NCBI GenBank assembly: GCA_020637195.1
Contig: JACJWK010000008.1
Coordinates: 65,268 to 129,267, forward strand
Length of the DNA stretch: 64,000 nt
Source: Microthrixaceae bacterium
GTDB lineage: Bacteria; Actinomycetota; Acidimicrobiia; Acidimicrobiales; DATDAH01
Direction: 5' to 3'
Program-made: the position numbers and the translations under genes
The notes under the pieces: model-generated
The model's input: only the letters and a program-made list of their open reading frames with translations
Database searches by the model: none
What the model was told of the DNA's origin: nothing
Shown here: piece after piece, positions 1 through 8,990 of the stretch
How the letters are laid out: the number at the start of each line of letters is the position of its first letter
Position numbering within the stretch: the stretch's first letter is position 1

Positions 1-341
1 TCGACAGCCTCTTCACCGCGGACCGGCCGATCGTGTTCGCCTACCACGGCTACCCGTGGCTGATCCACCGGCTCACGTACCGGCGGCGCAACCACCACAA
101 CCTCCACGTGCGCGGCTACAAGGAGGAGGGCTCGACCACCACGCCGTTCGACATGGTGGTGCGCAACGACCTCGACCGGTTCCACCTGGTGCTCGACGTG
201 CTCGAGCGGGTGCCCGGCCTGGCGGCGCGGACCTCGGGGCTGGCCGAGCGACTGCGCGACCGGCTCATCGACCACCACCACCACGTGCGCACCCACGGCG
301 AGGACCTGCCCGAGATCCGCGACTGGGCCTGGCCGGGCTGA
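1..341 (+). CDS. xfp: Phosphoketolase, C-terminal end (partial)
   Basis: This is the 3' end of a gene that begins before the window; the reading frame is open from base 3. The peptide includes FAYHGYPWLIHRL, NHHNLHVRGYKEEG and TTTPFDMVVRNDLDRFHL, which are hallmark C-terminal blocks of xylulose-5-phosphate/fructose-6-phosphate phosphoketolase. The family is a thiamine-diphosphate enzyme that splits xylulose-5-P to acetyl-phosphate and glyceraldehyde-3-P in the cytoplasm. About 113 residues are present of a usual ~800. It ends 33 nt before the convergent sulfotransferase stop. Family identity is nearly certain; substrate preference cannot be judged from this fragment. Confidence 0.93.
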   Translation, partial: DSLFTADRPIVFAYHGYPWLIHRLTYRRRNHHNLHVRGYKEEGSTTTPFDMVVRNDLDRFHLVLDVLERVPGLAARTSGLAERLRDRLIDHHHHVRTHGEDLPEIRDWAWPG

Positions 342-374
342 GCCCCGAGGCCCCCGACCGCCCGGGGGCGGGGG

Positions 375-1622
375 TCAGCCCTCGTCGGGCACGTCGTAGC
401 GGGCCTGGTAGCGGGCGAAGCGGGCCCGCTCGCGGGCCGCGTCGAGGCCCAGCTCCTCGAGCGAGTAGCGGTGCTCGCCGTGGGCACCCTTGGGTCGCCG
501 GGCGACGTGCGCCTCCACCCGCCCGGCCAGGTCGTCGGGGGGCGCGTGGCCGAGCCGCCGGGCCACGTCGACGACGGTGGTGCCGGGGTCGGCCAGGAGG
601 TCGGCGTAGCGGACGTCGACGAAGCGGTCGTCGGGGAGCTCGCCGGCGTCACGGGCGTCGACGGTGTCGTCCAGCATCAGCGAGTAGCCGAGCGAGATCA
701 GCGGCGCGAGACCGTCGACGTCCACGCGGGCGCACCGCATCGACCGGATCGTGCCCATGAGGCTGACCGTGGACGGCACCGTCCGCAACGGGTCGCGGTG
801 GAGCTGGACCACCCGCGCGTCCGGGTAGACGGCGAACAGGGTGCGGAGCTGGCTGAGGTGGCTGGGAGCCTTGAGCACCCAGCGGCCCCCGGCCGGCGGG
901 GGCTCGGCCCGCTGGAGGGTCTGGAGCACCCGCCGGTGGTAGCGGTACGCGTCGGTCTGGTCGGCGGCCACGAGGTGGGCCGAGTAGGAGGGAACCTCGT
1001 ACGTGCCCCCCCACTGGTCGGACAGGAACTCGAGCATCGTGGCGAAGATGCACTCGTTGGGCTCGTCGCCGTGGTTGTGGTGCATCGTGGCGTAGGCGGG
1101 CGCGAGGTCGGCCCAGAACGCGTGCACCCGGTGACCGGCCGCGCGGGCCGCCGCCACCGTGTCCGGGGGCCCGAGGGTCTCGCCGGGATGGAGCAGCTCC
1201 CACGTGCGCGGCACGCGGTTGGCGGGATCGAGGGCGAGCAGCTCGTGCAGCAGCGACGTCCCCGAGCGCCCGGTGCCCACCACGAACACCGGCTCGGGGA
1301 CGTCGGCGTCCAGGATCGTCGGGTCGGCGCGCCAGGCCTCGGTGAGCAGCAGGCGTTGGCGCAGCGCCCGCAGCAGCTCGGTGCGCGCCACCAGGCGCCC
1401 GGTGGTGGTCAGCTCGGCTTCGTCCTCGAGCGCTGCGAGCAGCACGTCGAAGTGGGGGCGCCAGGAGTCGACTCCGAAGTCGTCGAGGCCGGTACCGGCG
1501 CGCGAGGTGGCCAGCAGGTCGTCGGGGGCGATCGACACGAGGTGACGCGCACCCCCGACCGCGTCCCCGTGGGCGTCGAGCCGCGCGACCCATTCGGGGA
1601 CGGGTGGTCGGACCCAGGGCAC
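375..1622 (-). CDS. Sulfotransferase family protein
   Basis: A protein of about 415 residues of the PAPS-dependent sulfotransferase superfamily. Around residue 110 it has the 5'-phosphosulfate loop FVVGTGRSGTSLLHELL, and further on RWVLKAPSHLSQL and VVQLHRDPLRTVPS, the usual 3'-phosphate-binding and dimerisation-type blocks. The GTG start at 1622 is chosen because it lies 4 nt after the stop of the upstream DUF1214 gene and has a GGAG upstream; the frame stays open further but overlaps that gene. The two genes form one transcription unit. Homologues in actinobacteria often sit with lipid or steroid metabolism genes, but the acceptor substrate is unknown here. Confidence 0.85.
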   Translation of the reverse strand: MPWVRPPVPEWVARLDAHGDAVGGARHLVSIAPDDLLATSRAGTGLDDFGVDSWRPHFDVLLAALEDEAELTTTGRLVARTELLRALRQRLLLTEAWRADPTILDADVPEPVFVVGTGRSGTSLLHELLALDPANRVPRTWELLHPGETLGPPDTVAAARAAGHRVHAFWADLAPAYATMHHNHGDEPNECIFATMLEFLSDQWGGTYEVPSYSAHLVAADQTDAYRYHRRVLQTLQRAEPPPAGGRWVLKAPSHLSQLRTLFAVYPDARVVQLHRDPLRTVPSTVSLMGTIRSMRCARVDVDGLAPLISLGYSLMLDDTVDARDAGELPDDRFVDVRYADLLADPGTTVVDVARRLGHAPPDDLAGRVEAHVARRPKGAHGEHRYSLEELGLDAARERARFARYQARYDVPDEG

Positions 1623-1626
1623 CCGC

Positions 1627-2841
1627 TCAGCTCCACCGCCGCTGCGCGGCCAGCCTGCGGTCGGCGAGCATCCGGCGCCGGTCGTCGGCCCCGACGACGG
1701 GGTGGTCGGCGGGCAGCGCGAGGCGCAGGTCGGCGCGGGGGACGACCCGACCGGTGGGGTGCGGTGTGGTGGCCGCCCCGACGTAGCGGTAGACGGCCAG
1801 GCCGAGGGCGTGGCCCTCCGGGTCCAGCCAGTTGGGCACGCCGGGATCGTCGACGGCGACGACCACGCGCACGATCCCGTCCGCGTCGACGTGCGCCTGC
1901 GCCCCGTTGATGCTGGTCGGCCGCTCGTGGAACGCGCCGGAGTCGAACCAGTGGAGGTGGTGGATGGACCAGTTCCAGTAGTGCGCGTCCGGCTCGGGGT
2001 GCTCGACCAGGAGCACCGCATCGTCGGGGAGGTCGAAGCACCCACCGCCGTAGGCGATGCTGGGGGCGCCTCCCGGAGGGGTGTCGGGGGCGGTGAACGT
2101 GTTGTGCTCGAGCAGGTCCCGGGTGGCGGCGGCGTAGGCCGCCCAGTGGGTGATCGACTCCTCGACCCATCGGGCGGCCCGGCCGAGCGCGGCGGCCACG
2201 TCCGCCGGGGCCGTCGAGGGAGCCGGGCGGCCGGACCGGTCCGGGCGCTCGACCGAGAACGACGCCACGGGCTCGGTGTCCCAGTCGTAGAGGTACTGGC
2301 GGATCAGGAGCAGCCGGGTCTCGGGGTCGGTGGTGAGGGTGACGCCGGGCGTGCCCGGGGGACCGATGACCAGCCGCAGGGTGCCGTCCGCCGCGACCGC
2401 GTCCCCGCGGGCGCGCAGGTCGCTCAGCGCGAGCTCGGCGTGGACGCCCGGCCGGCCCAGGTGCAGGTCCCCCTCGACGAGGGAGAACAAGGCCTCGTGC
2501 ACGCCGTCGACCCGGCCGCGCAGGACGTAGGTGGCCGCCGGGTCGATCGCGCAGCGCTCGTACACGTTGTCGGGGTTGGGGGCGCCCCACTGCGACCACG
2601 GCTGCTCGTAGCGGTGCAACGTGGGGTGGGCCGGGTCGGCGTGCTCCAGCTCCGCCTCGAGCGCCAGGGCCGACTGGCGGGCGAGGTGGCGGGCGGCGAC
2701 GGCACGGGACGCCGGGTCGGTGGGGTACCCGGCCTCGTCGAGGCGCCCGACGAGCGCACGCGCCCGCTCGGCCCAGTCCCGCCACGCCCGGGTCGCCGGA
2801 TCCCCGGTGGTCGCCTCGTCCTGCGTCGCCCGCTCGTCCAT
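1627..2841 (-). CDS. DUF1214 domain-containing protein
   Basis: A 404-residue soluble protein with no signal peptide. The central and C-terminal parts (FDLPDDAVLLVEHPEPDAHYW, WNWSIHHLHWFDSG, DADGIVRVVVAVDDPGVPNW) match the pattern of DUF1214 proteins, which often occur as DUF1254/DUF1214 pairs; the biochemical role is not established. It is co-transcribed with the sulfotransferase that follows 4 nt downstream. A GGGGGGG-rich Shine-Dalgarno region precedes the ATG. The pairing suggests a shared substrate pathway, which is inference. Confidence 0.7.
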   Translation of the reverse strand: MDERATQDEATTGDPATRAWRDWAERARALVGRLDEAGYPTDPASRAVAARHLARQSALALEAELEHADPAHPTLHRYEQPWSQWGAPNPDNVYERCAIDPAATYVLRGRVDGVHEALFSLVEGDLHLGRPGVHAELALSDLRARGDAVAADGTLRLVIGPPGTPGVTLTTDPETRLLLIRQYLYDWDTEPVASFSVERPDRSGRPAPSTAPADVAAALGRAARWVEESITHWAAYAAATRDLLEHNTFTAPDTPPGGAPSIAYGGGCFDLPDDAVLLVEHPEPDAHYWNWSIHHLHWFDSGAFHERPTSINGAQAHVDADGIVRVVVAVDDPGVPNWLDPEGHALGLAVYRYVGAATTPHPTGRVVPRADLRLALPADHPVVGADDRRRMLADRRLAAQRRWS

Positions 2842-2928
2842 CGCCCCCCCTGGCCGTCGCCCGGAGTCTCGCGCCTCGCGCCGGGCACCGTGGCTATCGT
2901 CCTGGTGACGCCGAGCCGGGGAGGTGCC

Positions 2929-4194
2929 GTGCGATCACGACGGGGGAGTGGGAGGGCGGCCGCCGCGCTGGCCATCGCGGTCGCGCTGGTGGTCGCGGGC
3001 TGCAGCTCGGAGGGCGGTTCCTCGGACGACGACGCGACGGGCCCCGCCGACTCGTCGACGAGCACGACCGCGGCGCCCGCGTCCGACCCGTTCGTGCGCG
3101 ACGTCGTGGCCACCCTGGCCGGCGACGAGCTCGAGGGGCGCGACGACGGGACGCCGGGCTCGGTGGCGGCGCAGGACTTCCTCGTCGACCAGCTCCAGGC
3201 CATCGGCGCCGAGCCGGTCTCCGGCAGCGCCCAGGGGGCCACCGATGCCTTCCGCCAGACGTTCGCGAACGGCACCAACGTCCTCGGGGTGATCCCCGGC
3301 GGCGACCTCGCCGACGAGTACGTCGTGGTCGGGGCCCACTACGACCACCTCGGCCACGACTGCGACGGCGTCACCGCCGAGGACGACATCTGCAACGGGG
3401 CCACCGACAACGCCGCCGGCGTGGCCGCGGCCCTGGCCGTCGGCCAGGCCCTCGCCGAGGGGGACGAGGCTCCCCGCCGCAGCGTGATCCTCGCCTTCTG
3501 GGACCGGGAGGAGGACGACTTCGCCGGGTCCCTCCAGTTCCTCGCCGACCCGCCGGTGCCGCTCGACGACGTCGTGGGCTACGTGAACTTCGACATCCAG
3601 GGCGCCAACCTCTCGCCCTCGCTGAAGGACGTCACCGTCATGGTGGGCGCCGAGACCGGGGGCCCGAACCTGGAGGCGGCCGCGACCGAGGCGGCCGACG
3701 GTTCGGAGCTGACGACCCTCGACCTGAGCCTGCTGTTCGGCCAGGGCCGCAGCGACCACGCCGTGTTCGCCGACGCGGGGATCCCCGTCGTGTTCTTCAC
3801 CGACGCCAACGCGCCCTGCTACCACACGACCGGCGACGAGCTCGAGATCGTCGACTTCGACAAGCTCGACCGACAGATCGGCACCGCCCTCCGGCTCACC
3901 CAGGAGCTCGCCACCACCGACGACGTGCCCGAGTACACGCCGGACACGCCCGCCGCCACCTTCGAGGACGCCGAGTCCATGCTGGCCATCCTCCGACAGG
4001 CCGAGCCCGACTTCGGCCGCTTCTCGGCCGACGACGAGGCGGCCTCCCAGCAGTTCCTCACCGACCTCACCGCGATCGTCGACGCCGGCCCGGACGCCTT
4101 CGACGACGCCGCGGTCGGGACGCTGCTCGAGGGGTCGGTCGGCATCGTGTCCGCCCTCAGCACCGGCGAGTGCGACGGCTTCCTCGACGGCTGA
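2929..4194 (+). CDS. M28-family zinc aminopeptidase, lipoprotein
   Basis: A 421-residue secreted peptidase. The start is the GTG at 2929, preceded by GGGGAGG; upstream in-frame codons lack this and would bury the signal peptide. The N-terminus is a lipoprotein signal with a VAGC lipobox, followed by a Ser/Thr/Asp linker. The M28 metal ligands are visible in order: GAHYDHLG (His, ~residue 136), ATDNAAG (Asp, ~161), the acidic pair in DREEDD (~194), VNFDIQG (Asp, ~222) and CYHTTGDE (His, ~298). It should act as a di-zinc aminopeptidase on the outer membrane face. It stands alone, convergent with the next gene. Confidence 0.85.
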   Translation: MRSRRGSGRAAAALAIAVALVVAGCSSEGGSSDDDATGPADSSTSTTAAPASDPFVRDVVATLAGDELEGRDDGTPGSVAAQDFLVDQLQAIGAEPVSGSAQGATDAFRQTFANGTNVLGVIPGGDLADEYVVVGAHYDHLGHDCDGVTAEDDICNGATDNAAGVAAALAVGQALAEGDEAPRRSVILAFWDREEDDFAGSLQFLADPPVPLDDVVGYVNFDIQGANLSPSLKDVTVMVGAETGGPNLEAAATEAADGSELTTLDLSLLFGQGRSDHAVFADAGIPVVFFTDANAPCYHTTGDELEIVDFDKLDRQIGTALRLTQELATTDDVPEYTPDTPAATFEDAESMLAILRQAEPDFGRFSADDEAASQQFLTDLTAIVDAGPDAFDDAAVGTLLEGSVGIVSALSTGECDGFLDG

Positions 4195-4215
4195 CCGGGC
4201 GGGGGGAGGCGGCGC

Positions 4216-4914
4216 TCAACCGAGGGCGCCGACCCCTTCTCCGAGGAGCTTCGCGCCCAGGATGAGCAGGATCACCATCATGATCGCGGCGTTGTGCGCG
4301 GCCATGTACTGCTTGACCGAGGCGAGCAGGCCCTCGGCGCGGCGGCCGCCGACGAGGTAGGCCACCACCGCCCCCACGACCGTCAGCGACGCGACGAGCA
4401 CGAACACCGCGGCCGCGACGGCCTCGCCGCCGCCGGAGAGATCGGGGACCTGGGCGATCGACGCCGCCGCGGCCAGCGTGAGCACGAGGTTCTTCGGGTT
4501 GACCGCGGAGAGCAGCACACCGGCGCCGAGGGCCTTTCCGGGCGGCAGCTCGTCGATCCTCGCCATCCAGGTGGGAAGCTCGGGCTCCGCGCCGGGGGCG
4601 GGGCGCTTCTGCCACTGGCGCTTGGCCAGCACGAGCAGGACGGCGCCCAACCCGACCTGCATCCAGTTGATGGAGTCGGCCGTCGAGCTCGTCGGGTCGG
4701 CGGCGTCACCGGACGCCCCCGTGAGGACGAGCACGGCGCCGGCGACGACCGAGAGCCCGACCACCCAACCCAACGCGAACGCGGGGCCGTCGCGGCGGGC
4801 CTGGGGCGTGCCCAGCATGAGGATCACGGCGACGATGGGGATGGGGCTGAGGGCGACGCCCACCGCGGGCGCGAGGGCGCCGCCGATGGCCTGGGTCAGC
4901 GCGGAGGCGAGCAT
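4216..4914 (-). CDS. GAP-family (Sap-like) integral membrane protein
   Basis: A 232-residue protein with about six hydrophobic helices. The opening pattern ALAPAVGVALSPIPIVAVILML, the loop LGTPQARRDGPAFALGW, and the second-half block GVLLSAVNPKNLVLTLAA are typical of the GAP family, related to LysE-type exporters and to mycobacterial Sap, which is linked to glycolipid surface transport. The substrate here is unknown. A TAGAAC box 6 nt before the ATG suggests a leaderless transcript. It is divergent from the membrane protein at 5021. Confidence 0.78.
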   Translation of the reverse strand: MLASALTQAIGGALAPAVGVALSPIPIVAVILMLGTPQARRDGPAFALGWVVGLSVVAGAVLVLTGASGDAADPTSSTADSINWMQVGLGAVLLVLAKRQWQKRPAPGAEPELPTWMARIDELPPGKALGAGVLLSAVNPKNLVLTLAAAASIAQVPDLSGGGEAVAAAVFVLVASLTVVGAVVAYLVGGRRAEGLLASVKQYMAAHNAAIMMVILLILGAKLLGEGVGALG

Positions 4915-5020
4915 CGCCGAGTTCTAGCGCACGACGGTCGGCGACCGCAGGCCGCGACGGCACTACGCTTCGCGCAGCCCGGCGGGGGGCCGGGCGACCA
5001 CGATCGAGGGAGGACGGGCG

Positions 5021-5686
5021 ATGGAGCCACAGGGAACGGGCGCGGCGGCGGGCGGGGCGGGTGCCCTCCGGGTCGGCGACGCCATCGGCTACGGGTGGCG
5101 GGCCTTCAAGGCCAACCCCGGGCCGCTGGTGATCGTGGCGCTGGTGGTGCTGGTGCTCAGCGGGCTGGTCTCGGGTGCCGGGAACGTCGTGAGCGACAAC
5201 TCCGTGGGGCTCGGCATCGCCTTCCAGGTCGCGGGCTGGCTGGTGTCGATCCTGTTGTCGCTCGGGATGATCCGCATCGCCCTCAAGGTGACGCGCGGCG
5301 AGGCCGCGGACGTGGCCGACCTCTTCAAGGGCGACCAGTTCGGTCCCTACCTGGGGGCGTCGATCGTCTTCGGCCTCCTGGTCGCCGTCGGGCTCGTGCT
5401 GTGCATCGTCCCCGGCATCATCGTGGCCGTGATCTTCGGCTTCTTCGGCTACGTGATCCTCGAGCGAGGCGCCAGCGTGGGCGAGGGCTTCTCGGGGTCG
5501 TCCGACATCACGAAGGGCCAGCGCGGCACCGTGTTCCTGCTGGGTCTCACCCTGATCGGCCTCAACATCCTCGGCGCCATCGCCTGCGGCCTGGGGTTGC
5601 TCGTCACCTACCCCATCAGCATCGTGGCCGGCGGCTACGCCTACCGCGTGCTCTCCGGCCAGCCCGTGGCGCCGGTGCCCGAGTAG
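5021..5686 (+). CDS. Multi-pass membrane protein, function unknown
   Basis: A 221-residue protein with a short Gly/Ala-rich cytoplasmic N-terminus and about five hydrophobic helices. The segment VGDAIGYGWRAFKANPGPLVIVAL resembles the opening of DUF975-like or glycerophosphodiesterase-associated membrane domains. A strong GAGGGAGG Shine-Dalgarno precedes the ATG, and a TACGCT -10 box lies near 4963. No catalytic motif is visible. Confidence 0.7.
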   Translation: MEPQGTGAAAGGAGALRVGDAIGYGWRAFKANPGPLVIVALVVLVLSGLVSGAGNVVSDNSVGLGIAFQVAGWLVSILLSLGMIRIALKVTRGEAADVADLFKGDQFGPYLGASIVFGLLVAVGLVLCIVPGIIVAVIFGFFGYVILERGASVGEGFSGSSDITKGQRGTVFLLGLTLIGLNILGAIACGLGLLVTYPISIVAGGYAYRVLSGQPVAPVPE

Positions 5687-5695
5687 GCCGACAGC

Positions 5696-5715
5696 GCCGG
5701 CGGTTACTCGCCGGC
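5696..5715. terminator. Hairpin between convergent genes
   Basis: GCCGGCG and CGCCGGC form 7-bp perfect arms around a 6-nt loop, spanning the end of the universal stress gene and the gap after the 5021 gene. It could serve as a bidirectional terminator. There is no U-tract. Confidence 0.4.
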
Positions 5716-6162
5716 CCCCTCGCGCGCCACCACCACCGGGCACGGTGCGTGGTTGACCAGGTGGGTGCTGACCGAACCGAGCAGGGCGCGGCGGAGCGCG
5801 CCGTGGCCGCGTGACCCGACCACGAGCAGGTCGGCGCCCTGCTCGGCGGCGACCGCGCACAGCGTCGGGCCGATGTCTCCGCTCTCGACGAGCGTCTCGA
5901 CCGGGGCGCCCGTGCCCAGGACGCCCACCGTGCGCTCGAGGGCCTGGGCCGCCTCCTGGTTGGCGACCGCCCAGGCCGCGTCGATCTCCTCCGGCGCGGC
6001 GACCCCGCCCGCGAAGCCGGACTCGAAGCCCTCGGCCGCGATGGTGGGGGCCTCGGCCACGCACACCACGAGCACGGTGTCGGGCCTGGCGAGCAGGGGC
6101 AGGACCGTGCGAGCGGCGTCGAGGGCCGCCTCCGAGCCGTCGGTGCCGATCATCACCTTCAT
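5704..6162 (-). CDS. Universal stress protein (UspA family)
   Basis: A 152-residue single-domain UspA protein. It begins MKVMIGTDGSEAALDAARTV, has an acidic/hydrophobic middle, and ends with the ATP-binding signature GADLLVVGSRGHGALRRALLGSVS followed by HAPCPVVVAR, so it belongs to the nucleotide-binding branch. A GGGAGGGG Shine-Dalgarno precedes the ATG. It is transcribed away from the ABC operon at 6230. Confidence 0.92.
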   Translation of the reverse strand: MKVMIGTDGSEAALDAARTVLPLLARPDTVLVVCVAEAPTIAAEGFESGFAGGVAAPEEIDAAWAVANQEAAQALERTVGVLGTGAPVETLVESGDIGPTLCAVAAEQGADLLVVGSRGHGALRRALLGSVSTHLVNHAPCPVVVAREGAGE

Positions 6163-6215
6163 GGGCCCCTCCCGGGCAGTGGCGTGCCCTCAGCTTCGCA
6201 CGCCGGTCGCGCCGG

Positions 6216-6221
6216 TAGCGT
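6216..6221 (+). promoter_or_regulatory. -10 box of leaderless promoter
   Basis: TAGCGT ends 8 nt before the ATG at 6230, so transcription should begin at or beside the start codon. No Shine-Dalgarno is present. Confidence 0.5.
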
Positions 6222-6229
6222 GAGCGGCC

Positions 6230-7162
6230 ATGGCCGACGCCCCCGCCACCGAGGTCGCGGCCGGCGAGGGGGTGCTCAAGCGGTTCGGCTCCACCGTGGC
6301 GCTGTCGTCGGCGACGTTCCGCATCGAGTCGGGGGTCACGGGCCTGCTCGGGCCCAACGGCTCCGGCAAGACCACGCTGATCGGCCTGCTGCTCGGCCTG
6401 CACCGGGCCGACGCCGGGCGGGTCTCGGTGCTCGGGCTCGACCCCGCACGCCTGGGCACCGCCGTTCGGGAGCGCGTGGGCTACGCCCCCGAGCACCATC
6501 GCCTGCCCCCCGACGTCAAGGCCCAGGACTTCGTCCGCCACATCTGCGAGATCCACGGCCTGCCACCCCGGGAGGCTGCCGCACGGGCGTCCGACGCGCT
6601 GTGGCAGGTGGGGCTGGGCGAGGAGCGCTTCCGGCCCCTGGGCACGCTGTCCACCGGCCAGCGCCAGCGGGTGAAGATGGCCCAAGCGGTCGCCCACGAC
6701 CCGGCCCTGGTCCTGCTCGACGAGCCCACCGACGGGCTCGATCCCGTGCAGCGCGACCAGATGCTCGCGCTCATCCGCCGGGTCGCGGACGAGTTCGAGA
6801 TCGACGTCGTGCTGTCGTCGCACCTGCTCGACGAGGTCGAGCGCATCTGCGACGCCGCGGTGATCCTGAGCGAGGGCGCCGTGGTGGCCGGGGGCACGCT
6901 CGAGGAGCTCCGCGGGGACCACGACGGCCTCGTGGTCGAGCTCACCGTCGGCGCCGACGCGTTCGTCGCGTGGCTGCGCCGCGCGGGATGCGAGGTCGCC
7001 CCCGACGGCCACCGCCTGGTGGTCACGCGGGGGCGCGCCGCGGCGGACCACGACCTGGCCGACCTCGTCCGCGACGCGACGGTCGCGGCCGAGGCCCAGC
7101 TGCGCCGCCTCGTCCCCCGCACCGTCAGCCTCGAAGAGGTGTTCCTGGACGTGTCCGCGTGA
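6230..7162 (+). CDS. ABC transporter ATP-binding protein (exporter type)
   Basis: A 310-residue ATPase with Walker A GPNGSGKTT (~residue 44), signature LSTGQRQRVKMAQ, Walker B LVLLDEPTDGLDP and switch histidine SSHLL. The extra C-terminal region of about 90 residues is typical of ABC-2/drug- or lipid-export ATPases. It overlaps the permease start by 4 nt and heads a four-gene operon of ATPase-permease-ATPase-permease. The substrate is unknown. Confidence 0.9.
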   Translation: MADAPATEVAAGEGVLKRFGSTVALSSATFRIESGVTGLLGPNGSGKTTLIGLLLGLHRADAGRVSVLGLDPARLGTAVRERVGYAPEHHRLPPDVKAQDFVRHICEIHGLPPREAAARASDALWQVGLGEERFRPLGTLSTGQRQRVKMAQAVAHDPALVLLDEPTDGLDPVQRDQMLALIRRVADEFEIDVVLSSHLLDEVERICDAAVILSEGAVVAGGTLEELRGDHDGLVVELTVGADAFVAWLRRAGCEVAPDGHRLVVTRGRAAADHDLADLVRDATVAAEAQLRRLVPRTVSLEEVFLDVSA

Positions 7163-8043
7163 CCGATCCCGGCGCCGCCCGCATCCTCGAGGGCGGGTAC
7201 CGCCGCTACGACGGCGTTCGGTCGGGGGCGCGCGGCGCGGTGGAGAGCGTGGCCCTCCACACCGCGCAGCGAGCGCTCGGGCTGCGCCGCGCCGCCCGCT
7301 TCAAGGTGCTGCCCGTGCTGGCAGCGGTCCTCGCGTACGTGCCCGCCATCGTCTACGCGGGCCTGGCCGTGCTGCTGCCCGGCGACCTCACCGAGAACGG
7401 CGTCCTGCCCACCTACGCCCAGTACTACTTCTTCATCACCGCGGCCATCGTCGTGTTCACCGCGTTCGTGGCGCCCGAGGTGCTCTGCACGGACCGTCGT
7501 ACGGGGATGATCGGTCTCTACCTGGCCTCGCCCCTCACCCGCACGACCTATCTGGTGGCCAAGGCCACGGCGGTGCTCGGTGTGCTCGCCGTGGTGACGT
7601 TGGGGCCACCGCTGTTCCTGCTCCTCGCCTACGTGCTCGTGGGCAGCGGGCCCGACGGGCCCGTGTCGGTCGCCGCCTTCGTCCTGCGCATCGTGGCCGC
7701 GGGCACGTTGCTGTCGGCGTTCTTCGGCTCGCTGTCGATGGCCGTCTCCAGCATCACCGACCGCAAGGCCGCGGCGTCGGCGGCCGTGGTGATCCTGTTG
7801 CTGTTGTCCGCCGTCGTCACCAACAGCCTCGTCGAGGCCGCGGGCGCGTCGCCGACCCTGCTCCTCGCGAACCTGTTCGAGCTGCCCTTCGAGGCGGTGG
7901 TCCGGGTGTTCGGCGAGCCCTCGGACAACCCGGAGCTGGGCCGGCTCGCCACGCCCGTGGTGGTCGGGGCCACGGTGGCCTGGACGCTGGCGGCCTCGGC
8001 CCTGGTGTGGCTGCGGTACCGGGCCCTCGAGGTCACGCGGTGA
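7159..8043 (+). CDS. ABC-2 type permease
   Basis: A 294-residue membrane protein starting at a GTG that overlaps the previous stop (GTGA). An N-terminal cytoplasmic stretch of about 45 residues is followed by about six hydrophobic helices. The central block CTDRRTGMIGLYLASPLTRTT is typical of ABC-2 permeases. It probably pairs with the ATPase at 6230. Confidence 0.82.
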   Translation: MTDPGAARILEGGYRRYDGVRSGARGAVESVALHTAQRALGLRRAARFKVLPVLAAVLAYVPAIVYAGLAVLLPGDLTENGVLPTYAQYYFFITAAIVVFTAFVAPEVLCTDRRTGMIGLYLASPLTRTTYLVAKATAVLGVLAVVTLGPPLFLLLAYVLVGSGPDGPVSVAAFVLRIVAAGTLLSAFFGSLSMAVSSITDRKAAASAAVVILLLLSAVVTNSLVEAAGASPTLLLANLFELPFEAVVRVFGEPSDNPELGRLATPVVVGATVAWTLAASALVWLRYRALEVTR

Positions 8044-8990
8044 CCGCGCCCGCCCCGCCCACCGGTGGCGCCGTGCCACCGCCGCTTCGCCTCGTCGGCG
8101 TCTCGAAGTGGTTCGGCGACGTGGTCGCGGTCTCCGACGTCAGCTGCACGATCGGGCCCGGTGTGACCGCCCTGCTCGGGCCCAACGGCGCCGGGAAGTC
8201 GACGGTGCTGCGCCTGCTGTGCGGCCTCACGCCGCCCTCGCGCGGCGAGGTGCAGATCTTCGGCGCCGACCCCCGCGCCGACCTCGGGCTGTTCGGGCTC
8301 CTCGGCCTCGTGCCCCAGCAGGAGTCGGTGTTCGAGTCGCAACGCGCCCTCGAGTTCGTGCGCCTCGCCGCGGTGCTCCAGGGGGTCGAGCAGGCCGATG
8401 CCGCCGCTCGGCGCGCCCTCGCCGTGGTGGACCTGGACCCGGCGCTGCGACGGCGGGTCGGCACGTTCTCGAAGGGGATGCGCCAGCGGGTCAAGGTGGC
8501 GGCCGCGCTCGTGCACGACCCGGCCATCGTCGTGCTCGACGAGCCCCTCACCGGCCTCGACCCCCGCCAGCGCCTCGCCATGATCGCGCTGCTCCAGCGC
8601 CTCGGCCGCGAGGGTCGGTGCGTGCTCGCGTCGAGCCACGTGCTCGACGAGGTGGAGCGGTTCGGCTCGCGCGTGCTCGTGATCGCCCGCGGCCGGCTCG
8701 TGGCCGAGGGCGACTTCCACGCCATCCGTGCGCTGATGGACGATCGGCCGCACCGTATCCGCGTGCGCACCGACGACCCCCGTGCGGTGGCGACCGGTCT
8801 GCTCGCGGCGGGCGCCGCCGTGGGGGTGCGCCTCGACGGGGGTGCGGTAGTCGTCGACACCGACGACGTCACCGCCTTCCGCCGGGCGGTGGCTCCCGTC
8901 GCCCGCGCCGCCGGCGCCCGCCTCGAGGAGGTCGCGCCGCTCGACGACGACCTCGAGTCCGTCTTCCGCTACCTGGTGGGCGAGCGGTGA
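8040..8990 (+). CDS. ABC transporter ATP-binding protein (second pair)
   Basis: A 316-residue ATPase. The GTG at 8040 overlaps the upstream stop and is preferred over an in-frame start at 8007 that lies inside the permease. Motifs: Walker A GPNGAGKST, Q-loop VPQQESVF, signature FSKGMRQRVK, Walker B IVVLDEPLTGLDP, and SSHVLDEV. It is paralogous to the ATPase at 6230 and coupled to the permease that follows. Confidence 0.9.
   Translation: MTAPAPPTGGAVPPPLRLVGVSKWFGDVVAVSDVSCTIGPGVTALLGPNGAGKSTVLRLLCGLTPPSRGEVQIFGADPRADLGLFGLLGLVPQQESVFESQRALEFVRLAAVLQGVEQADAAARRALAVVDLDPALRRRVGTFSKGMRQRVKVAAALVHDPAIVVLDEPLTGLDPRQRLAMIALLQRLGREGRCVLASSHVLDEVERFGSRVLVIARGRLVAEGDFHAIRALMDDRPHRIRVRTDDPRAVATGLLAAGAAVGVRLDGGAVVVDTDDVTAFRRAVAPVARAAGARLEEVAPLDDDLESVFRYLVGER

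Noticed and set aside
375..2045. Sulfotransferase start upstream of 1622
   Set aside because: The longer frame runs deep into the DUF1214 gene and has no sensible protein sequence before 1622.
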